Shown in pieces: positions 24,711 to 32,915 of a stretch of 48,548 nt of DNA. The stretch spans positions 1 to 48,548 of the forward strand of contig CAYGPQ010000024.1 of assembly GCA_964351775.1 (NCBI GenBank), written 5' to 3'. The translations under genes were made by a program, and so were the position numbers. This DNA is from Kordia sp964351775. GTDB taxonomy: Bacteria; Bacteroidota; Bacteroidia; Flavobacteriales; Flavobacteriaceae. The first letter of the stretch is position 1. Each line of letters starts with the position of its first letter. The notes under the pieces are model-generated. The model did not search any database, was not told the origin of the DNA, and worked only from the letters and a program-made list of their open reading frames with translations.

Positions 24711-25697
24711 CTAAAAGTAAGAACCTTTTAATAAATACGCCAATTGTTGTTCCATGGAAATGTACGGATTCATTACGAAACGCGGTTGATACGCTTCATT
24801 GTTGGCGTCTTCTTTTGTATTATAATCGACTAATAATAGGCGTTCAAAACCTATTTCTTGGCAATAATTAGCAAGTTCCTGATTGTAATACCCAAACGGA
24901 AATGCAAATTCTGTAATCGGTTGATTGCAAATAGTTTCGAGTTGTTGTTTGCTTGTTAAAATTTCACGTTTGGCGGCTTCCAATGGAATATCAACCAAAC
25001 TCGCGTGTGTTTCGCCGTGCGCACCAATGGTAAATAATGGATGGTCTGCAATTTCTTTGATTTGTTCGGCATTCATCAACTTCCAATACTCCTCAATATC
25101 TTTTGGTGGCAACGCTTTCCAGTCATCTTCAAAAACTTCATAGATCAATTTTAAAACTTCGTATGGCAATGCTTTCGCGACATTTTTCATAGAAATTCCA
25201 TTCCAAATAAATTCTTTTTTAGCATTTTTTTTGTACAAATTCCGTTCAAAAATAATTGCTTGTTTTTCGGTGTGATACGAAACTAAATCAAGAAAATCTG
25301 CCCATAAATACGGTGCTTTTTCGTGAATTGTAGTGATGTAGAAACATGCAGGAACCTTGTATTTCTCTAAAATCGGAACTGCGTATGTATAATTATTCAA
25401 ATAGCCATCATCAAAGGTAATGGCGATGTTTAAAGTGTCTTTTTTGAATTTTTTCTGATAGAAATCATCCAGTGAAATCACATTGTAATGTGTGGTAATA
25501 TACTTGATAAATTCCTCGAAAAACACTTTCGAAATAAATCGGCTATTGTATTTTGTTTCGCCTTCGCGATCGATTCCGTGATACACCAAAATGCGTTCGC
25601 CATACCGATCTTTCAATAGCAATTTGCTAAAACCGAGCTTGAACAAGACGATTTTGTACAGCAAACCCACACGGTATTTAATACGCATCCAAAGCAT
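24711..25697 (-). CDS. Polysaccharide deacetylase (NodB homology)
   Basis: The 328-aa protein contains the NodB metal site: ITFDDGYLNN (D96, D97) and GAHGETHASL (H227 and H231, the HxxxH pair). AFPFGYYNQELANYC supplies the later motif. All key residues of a CE4 zinc-dependent N- or O-deacetylase are present. No clear signal peptide is seen; the N-terminus has an amphipathic basic stretch. It heads a three-gene operon with the GNAT and FkbM genes, so deacetylation followed by re-acylation or methylation of a glycan unit is a reasonable inference. Confidence 0.9.
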   Translation of the reverse strand: MLWMRIKYRVGLLYKIVLFKLGFSKLLLKDRYGERILVYHGIDREGETKYNSRFISKVFFEEFIKYITTHYNVISLDDFYQKKFKKDTLNIAITFDDGYLNNYTYAVPILEKYKVPACFYITTIHEKAPYLWADFLDLVSYHTEKQAIIFERNLYKKNAKKEFIWNGISMKNVAKALPYEVLKLIYEVFEDDWKALPPKDIEEYWKLMNAEQIKEIADHPLFTIGAHGETHASLVDIPLEAAKREILTSKQQLETICNQPITEFAFPFGYYNQELANYCQEIGFERLLLVDYNTKEDANNEAYQPRFVMNPYISMEQQLAYLLKGSYF

Positions 25698-26004
25698 AAT
25701 GATAATTTTATTTTTTTAGTACAACGCAAGTTTAGTCTATATAAGCCAACCAAAATCGCACGCAACTTTCTTTTTCCGCAGTGTAGCAAACATTTTTCGT
25801 TAAAAATTTTCGAAGCCTTGGAGAAAATTTAGAAAAATGGTTGCGGTTTTAGCTTTTTCAGCTAAAAACACCTCTGGAAAAAGCGCCTTTTCTTTTGTTG
25901 AAGCCTGTGCTGAACTCGATTCAGTATTCTTTGGGCGAACAAAGAAAAGAAAATTAAGAACTAAATATTGATGTATGAAATGAATATGTCATTAAATAAT
26001 ACAA
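25698..26004. other. 307-bp intergenic region with several inverted repeats
   Basis: It holds a stem-loop GTTTTAGCT...AGCTAAAAAC, a near-palindrome CTGAACTCGATTCAG, and outer arms CTTTTCTTTTGTT and AACAAAGAAAAG enclosing it (about 25890-25955). No ORF or known RNA is visible. The nested arms look like a degenerate dispersed repeat. Confidence 0.5.
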
Positions 26005-27441
26005 TTATTTCTTAAATTCAATTTGATATAACTTCCATCCTTCCGGATGTGTTTCTAAAATTTTTAATTTATAATTTTTCTCAATGAATTCCCAATTTTG
26101 CATAGGTGTTTTATCGTTCCATTGAACTTTATAGCGTGCAGGATCAAACAAAATCAAATCGTTTTTTTGGAAATTTTCATAACGTTCCATGAACATATTT
26201 TTATACTCAAAATCCAAACCGCGACCTTGCATTGCCAAATCTACATCAAAACTATATAAAGTTGCGCCTTCATACGGTTGAATCATCGTTGCCAATTCTT
26301 TTTCTGCGATTGTGCGCGTAAATATCAATTTAAAAGTCATGGAAAAAAAGACCAATTGCAATCCTACACAGACAATTCCGATGGGAATAAAAAATCGTTT
26401 GATTAATTTCAGGTGCATCAATCTAGCGAAAGCGGGAAATAGTAAAATTAAAATCAACGAAAAAACTAAACCGAGAACGCGTGGATTTTGAAATGGAATT
26501 CCCGCCAAAAAGAAAATGTATAACGCGCTACAAATTAGCAGTATTTTTTGATGAAATGAAAACAGCGATTTATAATTTTTAAGTGTAATTAAGCTTAAAA
26601 TACATCCAATAAAGATAAATCCAGGATGGAAGAATACATACAATGTATAAACCAAATTTGGGAGTGTAAAACTTGATGTGCCGTCTCCAGTGGTAAAACT
26701 TGATTTGAAGTAATTTCCAAGCGACCAAGCTTTCAAAAATGAATTGGAAGTAGCTTCAAATAATGCGCCCCATTGGAAAATAAGAAACGGAATTGCGGCA
26801 ACAAAACTTACTATTGCAGCCATTATAAACTGTTTAAATTTTCTTCTGTTAAATACTAAATACAACGCATACATGATGATCGGGAATGTAATGAAAAGCG
26901 AAGCATAACGCGTCATCAAAGCGCAGGTTGCAAAGAAGAAAATAGGAGCTAAGCTAGTATTTTTGTAATACGATTGAAAAAAGAAATAGAATGCTAATAC
27001 GACAAAAACCAACGCTAGCGCATCCGACATCACAATCAATCCCATTTTTAATAGAAACGGGCAGAAAACGGCAAAAATCAACACGTAAAAGAAGCTGAAT
27101 GTCGTTTTTGGATATAATAATCGAATTGTTTTTAAGGTATACACACAAACTAAGGAAAAACTCAAACAGCTTATAAATTGCAAGGCAAAAGCGGTACTTC
27201 CAAAAAGAAAACCGAACAAACTTCCTAACGCTGGATACAACACAGGCCAAAAATAATTACCAGGATGAATTCCATCAGCCATGTATTCTTGAATAGCGTT
27301 TGTGTAGCGCAAATATTCATACGAATCTTGCCCGTACAAACCATCAAAACCAAGAATTCTCAAGGTAAAAACAAAGAGGAACGGAATGCTGAAAAGCGTT
27401 AAATTCTCGTAAAAAGGAGTATTGAATTTTTGTAATTTCAA
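26005..27441 (-). CDS. GT-C type membrane glycosyltransferase (GT39/ArnT-like)
   Basis: The protein has about ten membrane helices and, after the first, the loop LYGQDSYEYLRY with an acidic residue, as in GT39/ArnT-like enzymes that use polyprenyl-phosphate sugars outside the membrane. The C-terminal ~100 residues form a soluble domain ending in GWKLYQIEFKK. The frame extends to an ATG at 27543, but that codon overlaps the divergent GT2 start; TTG at 27441 (478 aa, MKLQKFNTPF) leaves room for promoters and is preferred with low certainty. The neighbouring dolichyl-phosphate-mannose-synthase-like GT2 could supply its lipid-linked sugar. Confidence 0.8.
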   Translation of the reverse strand: MKLQKFNTPFYENLTLFSIPFLFVFTLRILGFDGLYGQDSYEYLRYTNAIQEYMADGIHPGNYFWPVLYPALGSLFGFLFGSTAFALQFISCLSFSLVCVYTLKTIRLLYPKTTFSFFYVLIFAVFCPFLLKMGLIVMSDALALVFVVLAFYFFFQSYYKNTSLAPIFFFATCALMTRYASLFITFPIIMYALYLVFNRRKFKQFIMAAIVSFVAAIPFLIFQWGALFEATSNSFLKAWSLGNYFKSSFTTGDGTSSFTLPNLVYTLYVFFHPGFIFIGCILSLITLKNYKSLFSFHQKILLICSALYIFFLAGIPFQNPRVLGLVFSLILILLFPAFARLMHLKLIKRFFIPIGIVCVGLQLVFFSMTFKLIFTRTIAEKELATMIQPYEGATLYSFDVDLAMQGRGLDFEYKNMFMERYENFQKNDLILFDPARYKVQWNDKTPMQNWEFIEKNYKLKILETHPEGWKLYQIEFKK

Positions 27442-27541
27442 AGGTGGTTTTATTTTGCGTATATAAATATAGTTGTTAAATTGTCGATCGTAAAAAAATA
27501 AGATTATTTTTTGCGGTTTAAGCGCAATTAAGCCAATATTC

Positions 27542-28282
27542 ATGATTAATACTAAAAAAGTTATCGTTGTTCTTCCAGCTTATAATGCTTCGGAAACACT
27601 GCAAAAAACCTACGAAGAAATTCCGTTTGATATTGTAGACGAAGTAGTTTTGGTAGATGACAATAGTACGGATGAAACATTACAGGTTGCCAAGGATTTA
27701 GGAATCAAACATGTATTGAAACACGATGAAAATAAAGGTTATGGCGCTAATCAGAAAAGCTGTTATAAAAAAGCTTTATCGTTAGGAGGCGATATTGTTG
27801 TAATGCTGCATCCTGATTATCAATACACGCCAAAACTGATTCATTCCATGGCGTATTTGATTGCAAACGATGTTTATCCTGTAGTCATGGGATCGCGAAT
27901 TTTAGGAAAAGGCGCGTTGCATGGCGGCATGCCAATGTATAAGTATATTGCAAATCGTTTTTTGACCTTGTTTCAAAATATAGTAATTGGTCAGAAGTTA
28001 TCCGAATATCACACAGGATTCCGAGCTTTTTCTGCGGAAGTGCTCAATTCATTAAACTTAGAACACAATTCGGACGATTTTATTTTTGACAATCAAATGT
28101 TATGTCAAATCTTTAGTAAAGGCTTTGAAATTGCAGAAATTACTTGCCCAACTACCTATTCTGAAGAAAGTTCTTCTATCAATTTTCAACGCAGTATGAC
28201 ATACGGATTAGGTGTGTTGAAAGTTTCGATTCAATATTTTTTACATAAAAAGAAAATTCGATCGTTTCAAATATTCAAATAG
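27542..28282 (+). CDS. GT2 glycosyltransferase, polyprenyl-phosphate sugar synthase-like
   Basis: The 246-aa GT-A enzyme has VIVVLPAYNASETL, the nucleotide-binding VDDNSTDET (D39-D40), the GYGANQKSCYKKAL helix and the metal site MLHPDYQY (D92) in place of a plain DxD. TGFRAFS and the C-terminal GLGVLKVSIQYF fit dolichol-phosphate-mannose-synthase-like proteins without membrane helices. It probably transfers a sugar from a nucleotide donor to polyprenyl phosphate. It is divergent from the GT-C gene and followed by a radical SAM gene 30 bp downstream. Confidence 0.88.
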   Translation: MINTKKVIVVLPAYNASETLQKTYEEIPFDIVDEVVLVDDNSTDETLQVAKDLGIKHVLKHDENKGYGANQKSCYKKALSLGGDIVVMLHPDYQYTPKLIHSMAYLIANDVYPVVMGSRILGKGALHGGMPMYKYIANRFLTLFQNIVIGQKLSEYHTGFRAFSAEVLNSLNLEHNSDDFIFDNQMLCQIFSKGFEIAEITCPTTYSEESSSINFQRSMTYGLGVLKVSIQYFLHKKKIRSFQIFK

Positions 28283-28312
28283 TCAGTATCTTTAACAAAA
28301 ATAATTGCCGTT

Positions 28313-29731
28313 TTGAAAAAGCATAAAATCCTTTTATACAATCCAATAGCCGTATTCTTTGACATGCCTTTGGCATTGTTAGCCATTGGTTCTGTTCTCG
28401 ACCCTGAAAAATATGAAGTTATTATAGTTGATGGTCGTATTGATGAAAAACCATTGGAAACCATTGCAAAACATATTGACGATGCTTTGTGCTTTGGAAC
28501 TACTGTTTTAACGGGAAGACCTATTAAAGATGCGTTAGCGGTAACACAAGCTGTTAAAAAAATGCGTCAAAATCTACCTGTAATTTGGGGCGGATGGCAT
28601 ACTTCTTTGTTTCCAAAACAGACCTTGATAGATGAAATTTGCATTGATGTTACAGCTCAAGGACAAGGAGAAGATACGTTTCAAGAATTGGTAGAAGCTT
28701 ATGCAACAACAGGTGATGTTTCTGAAGTAAAAGGAATTTGTTACCGAAATGCCGAAGGTGAGATCATCAAAAATCCACCGCGCGTAATTGTAGCGATGGA
28801 TACGTTTGCCGATATTAATTATGAATTGATTGACGTTGAAAAGTATTTTGAAAAGAAAGGACGAAGACAACTCGATTATATTTCGTCGACAGGTTGTTAT
28901 TTTAGATGTACATTTTGTGCCGATCCTTTTGTATATAATAGAAAATGGACCGCGATTTCACCAGAAATTATGGTGAATAAATTAGCCGAATTGCACGAAA
29001 AATATCAGTTTACCGATTTAAATTTGCAAGATGAAACGTACTTTACATACAGAGATCGTGTGATTGAGATTTCGGAACGTATGATTGAAAAAGGACTAAA
29101 TATTACGTGGGCAGCCACCATGCGTGCCGATCAAGGTTCGAGAATGACGGTGGAAGATTTCAAAATTTGTGCAAAATCAGGATTGCGAAGATTGTTAATT
29201 GGTGTAGAATCTGGTTCGCAAGAAATGATGAATTGGCTCAAAAAAGATATTAAACTTGAACAAGTATATATGTGTGCGGAGCGTTGCAAAGATTTAGGCA
29301 TCGCAGTACAATTCCCGTTTATTGTTGGTTTCCCAGAAGAAACAGATGAAAGTGTCAGAGAAACCGTAAAAGTTGCTTTGGAATTGAACAGTATGCACCC
29401 AAATTTTCACACGCCTATATTTTATTTTAAACCCTATCCGGGAACTACCATTACTCAAAATGTAGTGAAAGATGGTTATAAACTTCCTGAAACCGTTCAT
29501 GAATGGTCTGATTTTGATTTTGTGGGTTCATCAGGACCTTGGGTAAGCGCGGAAAAATATGATTTCTTTGAGAAGTTTAAGTTTTACCTAAAATTCGCTT
29601 ATTCTAACCAAAAAGCAATTTATAAGCCATTGCAATTACTCGCAAGATGGCGTTGTAAACACAAATATTTTAGTATTCCTTTGGAGAAGAAAATTGTAGA
29701 TAAGTTTTTTAAGAAACAACAACTTGCTTAG
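28313..29731 (+). CDS. B12-binding-type radical SAM protein (copy 1)
   Basis: The 472-aa protein begins with a Rossmann-like cobalamin-binding-type domain (about 1-150; no DxHxxG motif, as usual in this group). It continues with a radical SAM domain holding CxxxCxxC at C195, C199 and C202 (STGCYFRCTFCADP). GVESGSQEMMNWLKK and PFIVGFPEETDES are typical for the family. The start is TTG 28313, after a TATCTTTA box at 28287-28294. Such enzymes do methylations or rearrangements on unreactive carbons. Co-location with glycosyltransferases suggests a lipid or sugar substrate; this is inference. Confidence 0.88.
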   Translation: MKKHKILLYNPIAVFFDMPLALLAIGSVLDPEKYEVIIVDGRIDEKPLETIAKHIDDALCFGTTVLTGRPIKDALAVTQAVKKMRQNLPVIWGGWHTSLFPKQTLIDEICIDVTAQGQGEDTFQELVEAYATTGDVSEVKGICYRNAEGEIIKNPPRVIVAMDTFADINYELIDVEKYFEKKGRRQLDYISSTGCYFRCTFCADPFVYNRKWTAISPEIMVNKLAELHEKYQFTDLNLQDETYFTYRDRVIEISERMIEKGLNITWAATMRADQGSRMTVEDFKICAKSGLRRLLIGVESGSQEMMNWLKKDIKLEQVYMCAERCKDLGIAVQFPFIVGFPEETDESVRETVKVALELNSMHPNFHTPIFYFKPYPGTTITQNVVKDGYKLPETVHEWSDFDFVGSSGPWVSAEKYDFFEKFKFYLKFAYSNQKAIYKPLQLLARWRCKHKYFSIPLEKKIVDKFFKKQQLA

Positions 29732-29744
29732 TATTTGCGACTGT

Positions 29745-29770
29745 AGATTTTTGATTGACGATTTTTTTAG
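29745..29770. repeat. Dispersed intergenic motif, reverse copy (copy 2)
   Basis: AGATTTTTGATTGACGATTT is the reverse complement of the motif at 18290 and 45841. It lies just after the radical SAM gene. Confidence 0.45.
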
Positions 29771-29852
29771 ACGCACTAGCACTTTTTGTATTTTGGTATC
29801 GCTTCGCTCTTGGACGCGCTTTGCTTTTAGTATATTGGTACATTCGCGAAAA

Positions 29853-29900
29853 CGTCAACTTCGAGTAAATTTGTGAAACAAATTAGTGTTGAGAAGTACT
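29853..29900. repeat. Dispersed hairpin repeat, second copy
   Basis: AATTTGT (29868-29874), GAA, ACAAATT (29878-29884) form a perfect stem flanked by TTCGAG and GTTGAGAAGTACT, matching the element at 20463-20510. Upstream at about 29790 is GGTATCGCTTCGCTCTTGG, a relative of the copy at 20394. The rest of the convergent gap 29732-29947 has no gene. Confidence 0.65.
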
Positions 29901-29947
29901 CTAATTTTCAAATTGACACATTTCCAAATCATCAAATTGAAACATTG

Positions 29948-31063
29948 TTACATTAAAATCTTTTTCAACTCCTTGGAAATTTGCTCAGCTGCTAACTCAG
30001 CACCCGATTCATTGAAGTGAAAATCATCATAAAAGGATTCGGTAGTTTTGGGTAATTCTAAATTGATATACGAAATAGTATTGCGATCGCAAACGGTTTT
30101 TAATCGCTCATTAAAGGCCTCCATACCATTATATAATGCTTCTGTGCTGTAAAAGGCTTCATTGTTTGCAAATCCGCTAGTGAGCATTAATTTTTCATAT
30201 TGAGCTTCCAAATTGGGCTTCCACATGGTTGCTTGTGTAATGAAAATAACGCGGATATTTTTTTCTTTCGCTTGATCGATGATGTTTTGCGTGTTTTTTT
30301 CATAACGCGCTAAACCTTCGGTTAAATCGGGAAGCATATAAACACGTTCCACTTGTGTTCTGAGTAGTTTTACATCTGTGACAGCTTGCGTTAAATAGTC
30401 TTTATGCTTAAAATAGAAGGAGATATTTTTCTTCGCTCTTCGTGCCAATTTATACAAAGTTAATTTCTTGTAAAATGGAACATTTTCATCTGGAACATGT
30501 TGAAATGCTATGCTTTTTAGTTTTTGATCGGGTAAATTTAGATAACGTTCAGACGAAATTAAATAGCCGACTAAATCATTCACACCTTGCATAATGAGTA
30601 CTGTTTTTACATCGCTTAATGCTTCTTTTTCCAATATGTGTTCAAACTGTAATACATGATGATTGCTGCTATTTCCGGGCCTTCCGAAATTTCCAACCCA
30701 ATACGAATCGCCTAATTTTGTTTCTAAAAATGCAGGCCACGTTTTTGATTGTGTCAACGCAAAACAAGCTGTTGTGCTTCCGCCAAAAACAACGATTTTA
30801 TGTTTCGCATCCTCATGGTTTGAAATTGATCGTGCGCCTAATTCATCAAAGGAAACTTCAGAATCTTGATGAATTCCAATGATTTCATCCGAGTTTATTT
30901 TCCATGTAAAACCTGAATTTGGAGTCATGGTGTAATAATCAGCAGGAACGACTTCAAGTAGCGACAAAATAATTTCGGCAATAACTAAAATGATGATTGT
31001 GAAAATACTGTAATACTTTAATTTTCTAAAAGTTTTTCTAATTTTTCCAAGTTTTTTATTCAT
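29948..31063 (-). CDS. Membrane-anchored SGNH hydrolase-like protein (tandem copy A)
   Basis: The 371-aa protein has one membrane anchor at about 19-38 and a periplasmic SGNH domain: VVFGGSTTACF (nucleophile S96), GRPGNSSNHH (N131), GVND (N162) and YDDFHFNESG (D346, H349). All four catalytic blocks are intact. It closely resembles the next gene along the whole length (IILS anchor, DYYT, KLGDSYWVGNF, GNSSNHH), so the pair arose by tandem duplication. Its ATG overlaps the upstream stop by 8 nt (ATGAATAA). The likely role is acyl-group transfer or removal on an envelope glycan. Confidence 0.87.
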   Translation of the reverse strand: MNKKLGKIRKTFRKLKYYSIFTIIILVIAEIILSLLEVVPADYYTMTPNSGFTWKINSDEIIGIHQDSEVSFDELGARSISNHEDAKHKIVVFGGSTTACFALTQSKTWPAFLETKLGDSYWVGNFGRPGNSSNHHVLQFEHILEKEALSDVKTVLIMQGVNDLVGYLISSERYLNLPDQKLKSIAFQHVPDENVPFYKKLTLYKLARRAKKNISFYFKHKDYLTQAVTDVKLLRTQVERVYMLPDLTEGLARYEKNTQNIIDQAKEKNIRVIFITQATMWKPNLEAQYEKLMLTSGFANNEAFYSTEALYNGMEAFNERLKTVCDRNTISYINLELPKTTESFYDDFHFNESGAELAAEQISKELKKILM

Positions 31064-32159
31064 CAGTGGATATATGGTTGTTTAGTTTTAAAAAGCTATA
31101 GACTTTTGCTGCTACCACTTCGGCACCAGATTCATTAAAGTGCATATCGTCATAAAAGATAGTTTGATTTTTTGGTAATTGTAAATCTATCACGGGAATA
31201 TTATACGTATTACATACGGTCATTAAACGTTTATTGAAAATTGTCATAATTTCATTTAAAGCTTCACCTGTATATAAAGGAGTTTTATTGTAATGAGCTC
31301 TTGCAGCAAGTAAGGTTTTGTATGTATCTGACAAGTTTTTTTGCCAAAGTGTAGGCTGTGTTATGAAAATTACTGAAATATTTCGTTTTTGTGCTTCTGT
31401 TATAATTTTTTTTAAATTATGTTCATAATGATTTAAACCATCAGTTAAATCCGGAAGTTTAGTAATAGGTTCTATTTGGGGCTCAAACTTTTCTAAATAA
31501 TCAAGAGGTTTTCTAGGCTGAGTATGAAAGAGGATTCTCTCTCTTGCTTGTTTTGCCAGTTTAAATAAGGTTAGTCTTCTTAAAAAAGGTAATTCAGAAT
31601 TTGGAATATGACTAAAAGCACTTTTTTTAACTTCTATATCAGGCATGTGCAGATACTTATCTTTAGAGATTAAGTATCCTCGGCAATCATTTACCCCAAC
31701 TAATATCAATACTATTTTCGTATCTCTTAATTCGGGTTTATCAAGAATATGTTGAAATTGAACTATATGGTGATTACTGCTATTTCCACTTCTAGCAAAA
31801 TTACCAACCCAATAAGAGTCTCCTAATTTTTTATCAAGTAAAGCTGTCCAAGTTTTTTCCTGAGTCAATACAGAGCAGATGGTTGTACTTCCGCCAAAAG
31901 CAACAATCTTATGAGTTGCTTTTGAATACTCTGAAACAGATCGCGAGCCTAGCGCATCGTATGCTATCTCGTAAAATCCTGAAATACCGTCTATTTTACT
32001 TGGGTTTTCAGGATACTTTTGGCTAACATTTGGTGTATTGGTATAATAATCATTTGGGAAAATGTTTGATAATGATAAAATTATTTCGGCTAGCACGAGT
32101 ATAATCAGTGTAGAAACACTATAATTTATTAAGTTTTTTAGAAATTTTTTACGTGCCAT
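31056..32159 (-). CDS. Membrane-anchored SGNH hydrolase-like protein (tandem copy B)
   Basis: The 367-aa paralogue of copy A has a membrane anchor at about 14-31 and SGNH residues S91 (AFGGSTTIC), N126 (RSGNSSNHH), N157 (GVND) and D337/H340 (YDDMHFNESG). Its coding sequence looks slightly more AT-rich by eye than copy A, suggesting divergence or separate origin before tandem placement. It lies 4 bp downstream of the methyltransferase and overlaps copy A by 8 nt, so radical SAM, methyltransferase and both SGNH genes form one operon. Confidence 0.87.
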   Translation of the reverse strand: MARKKFLKNLINYSVSTLIILVLAEIILSLSNIFPNDYYTNTPNVSQKYPENPSKIDGISGFYEIAYDALGSRSVSEYSKATHKIVAFGGSTTICSVLTQEKTWTALLDKKLGDSYWVGNFARSGNSSNHHIVQFQHILDKPELRDTKIVLILVGVNDCRGYLISKDKYLHMPDIEVKKSAFSHIPNSELPFLRRLTLFKLAKQARERILFHTQPRKPLDYLEKFEPQIEPITKLPDLTDGLNHYEHNLKKIITEAQKRNISVIFITQPTLWQKNLSDTYKTLLAARAHYNKTPLYTGEALNEIMTIFNKRLMTVCNTYNIPVIDLQLPKNQTIFYDDMHFNESGAEVVAAKVYSFLKLNNHISTDE

Positions 32160-32163
32160 TATG

Positions 32164-32913
32164 TTACTTTTTTATGAAACGATACCAAGAAAAAGGTGAA
32201 TTTTTTCTTGCTAAAATTTTATTAATAATATTTCGTTTGTACGTATATAAAACATCAAAATCTTTGACCAAATTTAGATCATGTGCATAATAATTTGCTG
32301 CCATTTGTGGAACACCAAGTCCCGTATAATAAGCTTTAGTGCGCTCTTTAGCCGTAGGAATTTCGGTTGCTTTATAAAAAGGACTGTCCATAATATGAAT
32401 TTCGCCTTTGGCTTTTAAAAAAGTGTTTAAAAGTGTCATTAAACCTTCGAAATCTTCAAAATATTGAATAGCACCATTTAGCGTTATGATGTCAAATTGT
32501 GATTCAAACTGTTCTGAAACTTTAAAAATATCAGCATACACAAATTGTATGTTTTTCTTAGGAAAAATTCTAGCAGCTTGCTCCAATTCTTCACGATTGA
32601 CATCTAAACCAATAACTTGATTTTCTTCGGATACTGCTGCAATTTTGTTTGAAAACCAACCGTTTCCACAACCAATGGTTAAGATTTTCATCGGATCATT
32701 CTTTTCCGCTATATACGAAATAAACCGTTCCGTAGATTTTACTCGAAATGGCCATTCATACTTTTGTAAATAAGGTAGTTTTCGAACTTCAGTGTCTGTT
32801 AAAATGCGTTGTTCTTTTTCGCGCACAGCGAGATAAACCTTAGAAAAACTAGGATCTTCGGGCGTTATATAATACACATTTTGGAGTTGTGTTACGTTAC
32901 TGAAATCCATCAC
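32164..32913 (-). CDS. Class I SAM-dependent methyltransferase
   Basis: The 249-aa protein has motif I ILTIGCGNGWFSNKIA (about 76-91), VIGLDVNREELEQA as the ribose-binding strand, and FDIITLNGAIQYFED as motif II-III. It is a stand-alone Rossmann methyltransferase with no membrane segment. It follows the radical SAM gene by 2 bp and precedes the two SGNH genes, so it probably acts on the same substrate. The methyl acceptor is unknown. Confidence 0.88.
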   Translation of the reverse strand: MMDFSNVTQLQNVYYITPEDPSFSKVYLAVREKEQRILTDTEVRKLPYLQKYEWPFRVKSTERFISYIAEKNDPMKILTIGCGNGWFSNKIAAVSEENQVIGLDVNREELEQAARIFPKKNIQFVYADIFKVSEQFESQFDIITLNGAIQYFEDFEGLMTLLNTFLKAKGEIHIMDSPFYKATEIPTAKERTKAYYTGLGVPQMAANYYAHDLNLVKDFDVLYTYKRNIINKILARKNSPFSWYRFIKK

Positions 32914-32915
32914 TA

